Source: an uncultured Porphyromonas sp. (lineage in GTDB: Bacteria > Bacteroidota > Bacteroidia > Bacteroidales > Porphyromonadaceae). Taken from it: 6,412 bases of DNA. The notes beneath the pieces were generated by a model. The model was not told where the DNA came from and made no database searches. It saw only the letters and a list, made by a program, of their open reading frames with translations. The translations under genes and the position numbers were made by a program. Shown here in pieces: positions 1-5,478 of this stretch. The stretch lies in contig CABQOJ010000071.1 in NCBI GenBank assembly GCA_902465775.1, positions 1-6,412 on the forward strand. Direction: 5' to 3'. Position 1 is the first letter of the stretch. Each line of letters begins with the position of its first letter.

Positions 1-21
1 CTTCATCGCCCAGCCCTAGCG

Positions 22-32
22 CCCCCCCCCCC
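22..32. repeat. Homopolymeric C tract (11 bases)
   Basis: Eleven consecutive C residues follow a G at 21. Tracts of this length are prone to slipped-strand length change and are also a common place for sequencing error. No gene is evident around the tract, so a phase-variation role cannot be assigned from this window. Confidence 0.8.
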
Positions 33-47
33 GTCCTTCAGCCAAAA

Positions 48-98
48 TCACTTTTCCAAAAGCTACTTTCGCGCAAAAAGTCGCTTTTCCAAAAGCGA
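48..98. repeat. Three tandem palindrome-like units
   Basis: CTTTTCCAAAAGC occurs twice as a direct repeat, at 51-63 and 84-96. The second copy is the core of an 18-base inverted repeat, TCGCTTTTCCAAAAGCGA (81-98), with 8-bp arms around CC. Between them lies a weaker unit, ACTTT-CGCGC-AAAAAGT (65-81). The spacing of roughly 16 to 18 bases suggests diverged tandem copies of one palindromic element. It could be a dispersed intergenic repeat or the remains of an upstream terminator. I see no further copy in this window. Confidence 0.6.
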
Positions 99-110
99 AC
101 TCTATCGCAA

Positions 111-183
111 ATCGGACAACCCGATGGACGAGTAACGATCGTGCGCTACTACGGTGGGTTACTCGTCCGATGCGCTCCGAGCG
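111..183 (+). other. Cluster of three adjacent hairpins
   Basis: Three inverted repeats lie nearly end to end. The first pairs ATCGG (111-115) with CCGAT (121-125) around a 5-base loop. The second has perfect 11-bp arms, GGACGAGTAAC (126-136) and GTTACTCGTCC (158-168); inside it 138-142 can pair with 151-155 (one G-U), leaving an 8-base loop. The third pairs CGCT (173-176) with AGCG (180-183). TCGGAC (112-117) is also complementary to GTCCGA (165-170), an alternative pairing that competes with the first two hairpins. No T-run follows on either strand, so this is not a standard intrinsic terminator. It may be a structured RNA or a protein-binding site. Confidence 0.55.
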
Positions 184-236
184 GACTGTACGTCAGAGTG
201 AAATGTGCGGAGGGATATCCGTGAGTGCTTTTTTTG

Positions 237-244
237 TACCTTTG
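237..244 (+). promoter_or_regulatory. Putative thrS promoter, -7 element TACCTTTG
   Basis: TACCTTTG matches the Bacteroidetes primary sigma factor -7 consensus TAnnTTTG. It would start transcription near 250, giving a thrS leader of about 65 nt. I see no clear TTTG -33 element at the expected distance. The same GTACCTTTG 9-mer recurs at 2211-2219 and 5324-5332. Confidence 0.6.
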
Positions 245-261
245 CGGTGTATATACCTTTT

Positions 262-294
262 GGAGCATGTTGCCGTGGCAACGGTCTCCTTTTT
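262..294 (+). terminator. Terminator-like hairpin in the thrS leader (possible attenuator)
   Basis: GGAG (262-265) pairs with CTCC (286-289). After a 2x2 mismatch, 268-273 pairs with 278-283 (one U-G), closing a CGTG tetraloop. TTTTT (290-294) follows the outer stem directly. The structure therefore has the form of an intrinsic terminator and sits between the promoter element and the thrS start at 317. That position suggests premature-termination control of thrS. It is not a T-box: no specifier loop or T-box consensus is visible and the leader is too short. A chance fold cannot be excluded. Confidence 0.45.
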
Positions 295-316
295 AGTCGA
301 CTACAACACACCACTT

Positions 317-2269
317 ATGTCTGATCAGATACATATCACGCTACCCGATGGGAGTGTTAAGGAAATGAAGCAGGGCTCGACCCCGCTAGATATAGCTAAT
401 AGCATCAGCGAGCGACTGGCGCAGGAGGTCCTAGCGGCCGAGTGCGATGGCAAACTCATAGATGTGCGCACTCCGCTCATGCAGGACGCCCACATCAAGC
501 TCCTCAAGTGGGAGGACGAGGGTGGTAAGCACGCTTTCTGGCACACCTCGGCTCACCTTATGGCGGAGGCACTGCAGGAGCTTTACCCTGGCGTACAGTT
601 TGGCATAGGACCTGCTATCGAGGCGGGCTTTTACTATGATATAGATACTGGCGATGAGCTGATCAAGGCGGAGGATCTGCCGAAGATCGAGGCTAAGATG
701 CTCGAATTGGCGCGTCGCAAGGAGACGCTCGAGCGCAAGGCCATCTCTAAGAGCGATGCGCTGGACTTCTTCAAGAAGACGGGTCAGGGCTACAAGCTAG
801 AGCTCATCAACGATCTAGAGGATGGCACCATCACGACCTATACGCAGGGTGCCTTCACCGACCTATGCCGTGGTCCGCACCTTCCCTCTACAGCTCCGAT
901 CAAGGCGGTCAAGCTGCTGAGCGTGGCTGGCGCTTACTGGCGTGGCGATGAGACGCGCAAGCAGTTGACTCGTATATATGGTATCACCTTCCCGAAGAAG
1001 AAGCTCCTGGATGAGTACCTTGCTTTGCTCGAAGAGGCGAAGAAGCGTGACCACCGTAAGATAGGTAAGGAGCTGGAGCTCTTTGCCTTCTCACAGCGTG
1101 TCGGACAGGGCTTGCCTCTCTGGCTACCACGTGGTACGCAGCTCAGACTCAAGCTGGAGGACTTCCTCAAGCGTATCCAAAAGCGCTACGGCTACCAGCA
1201 GGTGATGACGCCTCACATCGGCAATGTGGAGCTATACAAGACAAGCGGCCACTATGCTAAGTATGGTGCTGACTCATTTCAAATAATCACGACACCTCAG
1301 GAGGGGGAGGCCTTCATGCTTAAACCGATGAACTGCCCCCACCACTGCGAAATATACAAGCTCAAACCACACTCCTACAGAGATCTGCCTGTGCGCTTGG
1401 CCGAGTTTGGTACGGTCTATCGCTACGAGCAGAGCGGTGAGCTACACGGATTGACGCGTGTACGTGGCTTCACGCAAGACGATGCCCACATCTTCTGCCG
1501 TCCTGATCAGGTCAAGGAGGAGTTTCTCAAGGTGATGGAGATCATCTTCATCATCTTTAGAGCGCTAGACTTTGAGAACTTTGAGGCGCAGATCTCGCTA
1601 CGTAGCCAGACTGACCGCAGCAAGTACATCGGTAGCGAGGAGAACTGGGATCGTGCCGAGCAGGCTATCATCGAGGCTTGTCAGGAGGCTGGTCTACCCG
1701 CTCACGTTGAGTACGACGAGGCTGCTTTCTACGGGCCAAAGCTTGACTTTATGGTCAAGGATGCTCTCGGTAGACGCTGGCAGCTGGGTACGATCCAGGT
1801 AGACTACAACCTGCCAGAGCGCTTTGAGCTAGAGTACACGGGCGAGGACAATCAGAAGCACCGTCCGGTGATGATACACCGCGCACCCTTTGGGTCTATG
1901 GAGCGATTCGTAGCGGTACTCATAGAGCACACGGCGGGCAAGTTCCCCCTCTGGCTGGCTCCCGACCAGGTGGTCATACTACCAGTATCAGAGCGCTTCA
2001 ACGAATACGCATACGAGGTCGCAGCAACTCTAGGTGAGCATAACATCAACGTATCGGTCGATGACCGCAACGAGAAGGTGGGTCGCAAGATCCGTGACAA
2101 TGAGCTCAAGCGCATCCCCTACATGCTGATCGTCGGCGAGCAAGAGCAGGCTGACGGCACAGTCTCAGTGCGTAAGCAAGGCGAGGGTGATGCTGGTACA
2201 GAAAAAATTAGTACCTTTGCCGAGCGTATCCTTCAGGAGATAGAGAGTCAGATGAACGCTAATGCGTAG
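317..2269 (+). CDS. thrS: Threonine--tRNA ligase (ThrRS)
   Basis: This class II aminoacyl-tRNA synthetase charges tRNA-Thr with threonine in the cytoplasm and clears mischarged Ser-tRNA-Thr. The 650-residue product is full length for the family. A TGS domain spans about 1-63. The editing domain carries HTSAH (H76, H80) and CRGPH (C184, H188). The catalytic core follows, with zinc ligands C340 (KPMNCPHH), H391 (QDDAHIF) and H521 ([14 protein letters not shown], also motif 3); motif 2 lies around 365-385. The anticodon-binding domain runs from about 548 to the end. The start at 317 ([12 protein letters not shown]) is chosen because the 49 codons upstream in frame have no family similarity and contain the promoter element. 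No Shine-Dalgarno is seen, as is usual in Bacteroidetes. It heads the infC-rpmI-rplT cluster. Confidence 0.97.
   Translation: MSDQIHITLPDGSVKEMKQGSTPLDIANSISERLAQEVLAAECDGKLIDVRTPLMQDAHIKLLKWEDEGGKHAFWHTSAHLMAEALQELYPGVQFGIGPAIEAGFYYDIDTGDELIKAEDLPKIEAKMLELARRKETLERKAISKSDALDFFKKTGQGYKLELINDLEDGTITTYTQGAFTDLCRGPHLPSTAPIKAVKLLSVAGAYWRGDETRKQLTRIYGITFPKKKLLDEYLALLEEAKKRDHRKIGKELELFAFSQRVGQGLPLWLPRGTQLRLKLEDFLKRIQKRYGYQQVMTPHIGNVELYKTSGHYAKYGADSFQIITTPQEGEAFMLKPMNCPHHCEIYKLKPHSYRDLPVRLAEFGTVYRYEQSGELHGLTRVRGFTQDDAHIFCRPDQVKEEFLKVMEIIFIIFRALDFENFEAQISLRSQTDRSKYIGSEENWDRAEQAIIEACQEAGLPAHVEYDEAAFYGPKLDFMVKDALGRRWQLGTIQVDYNLPERFELEYTGEDNQKHRPVMIHRAPFGSMERFVAVLIEHTAGKFPLWLAPDQVVILPVSERFNEYAYEVAATLGEHNINVSVDDRNEKVGRKIRDNELKRIPYMLIVGEQEQADGTVSVRKQGEGDAGTEKISTFAERILQEIESQMNANA
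2212..2219 (+). promoter_or_regulatory. Candidate internal promoter for infC, -7 element TACCTTTG
   Basis: TACCTTTG lies inside the last 60 bases of thrS, about 155 bases before infC. The surrounding AAATTAGTACCTTTG (2205-2219) is identical over 15 bases to the sequence ahead of the pseudouridine synthase gene (5318-5332). The bases encode KISTFAERI in ThrRS, so the match may be partly coincidental. No clear -33 TTTG is visible. Confidence 0.4.
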
Positions 2270-2371
2270 TCCACACCCTTTATCCCGACAGATCGCATCA
2301 ATCTAAGTACTTGATCCAATAACCAAACCTAGCACACTGCTAACAAATCACTAACTGCTAATTGCAGACGA

Positions 2372-3001
2372 ATGGCAAACAGTAGAAATTTCAGACGTCC
2401 ACCCATCAAAGAGCAACCGAACCGCATCAACGAGCAGATACCTCACCGCGAGGTGCGTCTGGTCGGTGACAACGTAGATCAGGGAGTCTACCCTATCCAG
2501 CAGGCTCGTCGTATAGCTGAGCTTCAGGGGCTAGACCTTGTGGAGATCTCACCAAACGCAGAGCCGCCCGTATGTCGTGTGACTGACTATCAGAAGTTTC
2601 TCTATCAGCAGAAGAAGCGACAAAAGGAGCAGAAGGCTAAGCAGGCTAAGGTGGTGATCAAGGAGATTCGCTTCGGACCTCAGACGGATGACCACGACTA
2701 CAACTTCAAGCTACGTCACGCCGAGGGCTTCCTCAAGGATGGCTTTAAGGTCAAGGCGTACGTCTTCTTCCGTGGTCGCAGCATCCTCTTTAAGGATCAG
2801 GGCGAGATACTTCTTCTCCGCTTTGCCAATGACCTAGAGGAGCTAGCACGTGTGGAGAGTATGCCCGTGCTGGAGGGCAAGCGCATGACGATTATGTTGG
2901 CACCCAAGCCCGCCTCTGCCAAGGGTAAGAAGAAGGAGCCGAAGGAGACCAGCGAGAAGCCGACGGATCAAGAAGCATCTGAGGAAAAGGATAACGAATA
3001 G
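2372..3001 (+). CDS. infC: Translation initiation factor IF-3
   Basis: IF3 binds the 30S subunit, keeps it apart from 50S and checks initiator tRNA and start-codon pairing. The product has 209 residues, against about 180 in E. coli. The N-terminal domain covers about 17-86 ([35 protein letters not shown]), a lysine-rich linker about 80-95 and the C-terminal domain about 96-179 ([28 protein letters not shown]). The extra length is a charged low-complexity tail from about 180 rich in K, E, S and P, which I recognise as usual in Bacteroidetes IF3. The start is an ordinary ATG, not the AUU used for IF3 autoregulation in enterobacteria. The ATG follows A/C-rich sequence without a Shine-Dalgarno and lies 102 bases after thrS, with no terminator between. 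Confidence 0.97.
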   Translation: MANSRNFRRPPIKEQPNRINEQIPHREVRLVGDNVDQGVYPIQQARRIAELQGLDLVEISPNAEPPVCRVTDYQKFLYQQKKRQKEQKAKQAKVVIKEIRFGPQTDDHDYNFKLRHAEGFLKDGFKVKAYVFFRGRSILFKDQGEILLLRFANDLEELARVESMPVLEGKRMTIMLAPKPASAKGKKKEPKETSEKPTDQEASEEKDNE

Positions 3002-3033
3002 TCATAGCACAGACACATTCATAAGCAAGTAAA

Positions 3034-3121
3034 TACCTACTCCACCCGCTACGCCAGGTGTGTAGCAGACTATCCAAACGGGCATAGGCGTGCCTCTAGG
3101 TAGTTGGTCGGAGGGGTGAGT
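3034..3121 (+). promoter_or_regulatory. Structured leader of rpmI-rplT, candidate L20 operator
   Basis: The infC-rpmI gap folds into several helices. A closing helix pairs 3039-3042 with 3118-3121 and 3044-3047 with 3114-3117, with C3043 bulged. Inside it GCTAC (3048-3052) pairs with GTAGC (3062-3066), 3069-3075 pairs with 3099-3104 around a bulged T3073, and GGCA (3081-3084) pairs with TGCC (3091-3094). A competing helix, TACCTA (3034-3039) with TAGGTA (3097-3102), excludes both the closing helix and the 3069-3104 stem. L20 represses its own operon through structured mRNA in this intergenic region in E. coli and upstream of infC in Bacillus. The same role here is inferred from position and the bulged stems, not from a recognised motif. 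Confidence 0.45.
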
Positions 3122-3158
3122 CTAACAATAGTTTCACACAATTCAAAATCCAAACAAA

Positions 3159-3353
3159 ATGCCTAAACAGAAGACAGTATCAGGCGCTAAGAAGCGTTTT
3201 TTCCTGACAGGTAGCGGACGCGTTAAGCGTAAGCATGCGTACAAGAGTCACATCCTCACCAAAAAGAGCAAGAAGCGTAAGCGCAACCTTACCTACACCG
3301 CTCTCGTGGATCCACACAATGAGAAGAGTGTCAAGGAGATGCTCAACCTTTAA
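3159..3353 (+). CDS. rpmI: 50S ribosomal protein L35
   Basis: This small, very basic protein of the large ribosomal subunit binds 23S rRNA. The 64-residue length is normal for bL35. It shows the family pattern: an N-terminal [20 protein letters not shown], then [17 protein letters not shown], the basic run KSKKRKRNL (about 36-44) and a short acidic/hydrophobic C-terminal helix ([10 protein letters not shown]). The ATG is preceded by A-rich sequence (CCAAACAAA) and no Shine-Dalgarno. It lies 157 bases after infC, behind a structured leader, and 57 bases before rplT, so the two ribosomal genes are very probably cotranscribed and may be controlled together through that leader. Confidence 0.97.
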   Translation: MPKQKTVSGAKKRFFLTGSGRVKRKHAYKSHILTKKSKKRKRNLTYTALVDPHNEKSVKEMLNL

Positions 3354-3410
3354 TCGAGGACTCAACAGAGTTTAGTACGTATTTATCAAACACACTAATC
3401 GACACAAGAA

Positions 3411-3758
3411 ATGCCTAGATCAGTAAATCACGTCGCTTCACGAGCTAAGCGCAAAAGAATACTCAAGCTAACACGCGGATACATCGGTGCCCGCAGCAAC
3501 GTCTGGACCGTAGCCAAGAATGGCTGGGAGAAGGGTCTCACCTATGCTTACCGTGACCGTAAGAACAAGAAGCGCTCTTTCCGCGCTCTATGGATACAGC
3601 GTATCAATGCTGCTGCACGTCTAGAGGGTATGACCTACTCTACACTGATGGGTGCCCTACACAAGCAGGGGATTGAGATCAATCGTAAGGTCCTTGCTGA
3701 CCTCGCTATGAACAATCCCGAAGCCTTTAAGTCTATCTGCGAAAAGGCTAGAGGCTAA
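3411..3758 (+). CDS. rplT: 50S ribosomal protein L20
   Basis: L20 is an early-assembly protein of the 50S subunit that binds 23S rRNA; in several bacteria it also represses its own operon by binding mRNA. The 115-residue product is of normal length. The first 60 or so residues form the basic extension ([44 protein letters not shown]). The globular domain follows with the signature [20 protein letters not shown] and [16 protein letters not shown]. The ATG start follows an A-rich stretch (GACACAAGAA). It is the last gene of the translation cluster; a long hairpin lies 22 bases after its stop. Confidence 0.97.
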   Translation: MPRSVNHVASRAKRKRILKLTRGYIGARSNVWTVAKNGWEKGLTYAYRDRKNKKRSFRALWIQRINAAARLEGMTYSTLMGALHKQGIEINRKVLADLAMNNPEAFKSICEKARG

Positions 3759-3780
3759 ACAACGGGCTCTAATATAAAGC

Positions 3781-3847
3781 CTAGGCGCAAGACACAGGAC
3801 GCACGATGTCTCCTTGATGACATCACGATCTTGAGTCTTGCGTCTAG
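3781..3847 (+). terminator. 67-nt long hairpin after rplT, possible terminator without U-tract
   Basis: The outer arms 3781-3793 and 3835-3847 pair over 13 bases with a single G-U (CTAGGCGCAAGAC with GTCTTGCGTCTAG). An inner four-base pairing joins 3796-3799 to 3829-3832 (one G-U). A perfect apical stem joins GATGTC (3805-3810) to GACATC (3819-3824) around an 8-base loop. The position, 22 bases after the rplT stop, suits an operon end. However, TCATTAAGCG follows the stem instead of a T-run, so it may act mainly in 3'-end stability or be part of a small RNA. Confidence 0.5.
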
Positions 3848-3915
3848 TCATTAAGCGATTTTCTATCGAGTCGCTATGGCTATGGTCAGTAGACGGCGCC
3901 AGCTGTAGCAGACTT

Positions 3916-3931
3916 AGTGTGGCGACACACT
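3916..3931 (+). promoter_or_regulatory. GNRA-capped hairpin in the purB leader
   Basis: AGTGTG pairs perfectly with CACACT around a GCGA tetraloop, which fits GNRA. CCTTTCTG follows. The hairpin lies 42 bases before the purB start. It may be a weak terminator or a leader element. I find no clear TAnnTTTG promoter between rplT and purB. Confidence 0.35.
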
Positions 3932-3973
3932 CCTTTCTGTCATCTTACAACACTCTTCAATCCATAATATAGT

Positions 3974-5308
3974 ATGTCAGCTCTTCAAGCAATCTCACCT
4001 CTAGATGGTCGCTATGCGAGCAAGACGGCTCCCCTAGCAGCTTACAGCTCCGAGTCGGCGCTCATCCGCTACCGTGTACGTATCGAGGTGGAGTACCTCA
4101 TAGCGCTAACCCAGGCGATACCCGCACTGAGCAAAGCCCTCCCAGAGTCTAAGCAAGAGGCTCTCAGAAAGCTCTACAAAGAGTGGTCTACAGAGGCCGC
4201 ACAAGAGGTAAAGGATATCGAGGCTACGACCAATCATGATGTCAAGGCTGTCGAGTACTACATCAAGCGTCATCTACCTCAGCTGGGACTAGAGGAGATT
4301 GAGGAGTTTGTCCACTTCGGACTAACATCGCAAGATGTCAATAATACCGCCTTCCCGCTGATGCTGCGCGAGGCACTGCACGAGGTCTATCTCCCCACGC
4401 TCCAGAAGCTCATCGAGCAGCTACGTCAGCTCGCCAATGAGTGGCACGATGTCGCTATGCTGGCTCGCACACATGGTCAGCCCGCTAGCCCCACACGTCT
4501 GGGCAAGGAGATCATGGTCTTCGTCTATCGCTTGGAGCAGCAGACCAAAGCTCTAGAGCAGGTGCCTATCACGGGCAAGTTTGGCGGTGCTACGGGCAAC
4601 TTTAATGCGCACCATGTAGCCTACCCCACCATTGACTGGGTCGCTTTTGGTAATAGCTTCCTCACATCACTAGGGCTAGAGCGCGAGCAGTACACGACAC
4701 AGATCTCTAACTACGACAACCTCGCTGCCCTCTTTGAGGCGACAGCGCGTATCAACACGATCCTCATCGACCTGGCTCGAGACTTCTGGAGCTACATCTC
4801 TATGGGTTACTTCGGGCAGAAGATCAAGGCAGGAGAGGTCGGCTCCAGTGCCATGCCTCACAAGGTTAACCCTATTGACTTTGAGAATGCTGAGGGCAAC
4901 CTCGGGCTAGCTAATGCCGTGGCGCTACATCTAGCCTCTAAGCTCCCCATATCTCGTCTACAGCGTGATCTGACCGACTCGACGGTGATACGCAATCAGC
5001 TCGTCCCGATGGGCTACACGCTGATAGCTTTCAGTAGTCTCTCTAAGGGTCTTGGCAAGCTAGTCATACACCCCGAGCGCATCGCTCATGACCTCGACTG
5101 CAACTGGGCCGTGGTCGCCGAAGCTATCCAGACGATCCTGCGCCGTGAGGGTTATCCGCACCCTTATGAGACGCTCAAGGCACTGACCCGCACAGGTGAG
5201 GAGATAAGCCAAGAGACGATCGCCCACTTCATCGACACCCTAGAGGTTGCCGAGGAGGTCAAAAAGGAGCTTCGTCAGATCACTCCGCACAACTACGTAG
5301 GGCTCTAG
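3974..5308 (+). CDS. purB: Adenylosuccinate lyase
   Basis: PurB catalyses two beta-eliminations that release fumarate in purine synthesis: SAICAR to AICAR, and adenylosuccinate to AMP. It is a cytoplasmic homotetramer of the fumarase/aspartase superfamily. The 444-residue product resembles E. coli-type PurB (456), ending at ITPHNYVGL about a dozen residues short of the E. coli C-terminus, which seems normal for Bacteroidetes. Visible motifs are SPLDGRY (8-14), TTNHDVKAVEY (85-95), TSQDVNN (118-124), RTHGQPASP (165-173) with likely catalytic H167, and the signature loop GSSAMPHKVNP (290-300) with likely catalytic S291. KLPISRLQRDLTDSTVIRN (323-341) is also typical. The start ATG directly precedes the conserved N-terminus. 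It stands apart from its neighbours with a 215-base gap before it and 170 bases after it. Confidence 0.96.
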   Translation: MSALQAISPLDGRYASKTAPLAAYSSESALIRYRVRIEVEYLIALTQAIPALSKALPESKQEALRKLYKEWSTEAAQEVKDIEATTNHDVKAVEYYIKRHLPQLGLEEIEEFVHFGLTSQDVNNTAFPLMLREALHEVYLPTLQKLIEQLRQLANEWHDVAMLARTHGQPASPTRLGKEIMVFVYRLEQQTKALEQVPITGKFGGATGNFNAHHVAYPTIDWVAFGNSFLTSLGLEREQYTTQISNYDNLAALFEATARINTILIDLARDFWSYISMGYFGQKIKAGEVGSSAMPHKVNPIDFENAEGNLGLANAVALHLASKLPISRLQRDLTDSTVIRNQLVPMGYTLIAFSSLSKGLGKLVIHPERIAHDLDCNWAVVAEAIQTILRREGYPHPYETLKALTRTGEEISQETIAHFIDTLEVAEEVKKELRQITPHNYVGL

Positions 5309-5324
5309 TCTGCTAATAAATTAG

Positions 5325-5332
5325 TACCTTTG
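5325..5332 (+). promoter_or_regulatory. Putative promoter of the pseudouridine synthase gene, -7 element TACCTTTG
   Basis: TACCTTTG fits the Bacteroidetes -7 consensus and begins 17 bases after the purB stop. Transcription would start near 5338, leaving a leader of about 140 nt. That leader contains a GATCT/AGATC hairpin (5342-5358) and a 10-base direct repeat, AAGCCTGTTG (5382-5391 and 5449-5458). I see no obvious -33 TTTG. Confidence 0.6.
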
Positions 5333-5478
5333 TCGTAGCTCGATCTACTAGGAAGATCCACAGTTAGTCAGATACGAGGGAAAGCCTGTTGGCACTGTTT
5401 GAACAGCGACAGAGTCCCCTTGATACAGAATATACCACGCAACACACTAAGCCTGTTGTGTAGTCATCAAACAGCTTC

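Larger units (their letters stand above)
1..316. other. Gene-free region upstream of thrS
   Basis: No convincing gene is visible here. From left to right the region holds an 11-base C tract, a group of palindrome-like units at 48-98, three adjacent hairpins at 111-183, a Bacteroidetes-type -7 promoter element at 237-244 and a terminator-like hairpin at 262-294. The frame open upstream of thrS (from 170) gives 49 residues that do not resemble any ThrRS N-terminus, and the promoter element lies inside it, so I treat it as non-coding. Any gene left of the window cannot be judged. Confidence 0.7.

Noticed and set aside
1..135. Open frame from the window edge, with repeated FSKS-like residues, as the end of an upstream gene
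   Set aside because: The residues come from the palindromic repeats and the C tract; no family resemblance and no start are visible, and other frames are equally open.
126..168. 11-bp inverted repeat as an integron attC, dif or invertible-promoter site
   Set aside because: The arms do not fit the attC core sequences or the dif arm-spacer layout, the 21-base spacer is too short to hold a promoter, and no recombinase gene is present.
267..296. Nine-codon [12 protein letters not shown] in the thrS leader as an attenuation leader peptide
   Set aside because: It has no threonine codons, the GGAG before it is one base from the ATG and so too close to serve as a ribosome site, and it coincides with the hairpin.
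170..316. In-frame 49-codon N-terminal extension of thrS
   Set aside because: It has no resemblance to the TGS domain or to other ThrRS N-termini, it spans the promoter element and the terminator-like hairpin, and [12 protein letters not shown] at 317 is a typical family start.
325..546. Minus-strand ORFs overlapping thrS, infC, rpmI, rplT and purB
   Set aside because: All are short, lie opposite strongly conserved genes and encode no recognisable domain; they are antisense shadows.
2336..2361. ACTGCTAA direct repeat (2336-2343 and 2354-2361) before infC
   Set aside because: Eight bases repeated once in an A/C-rich gap is compatible with chance.
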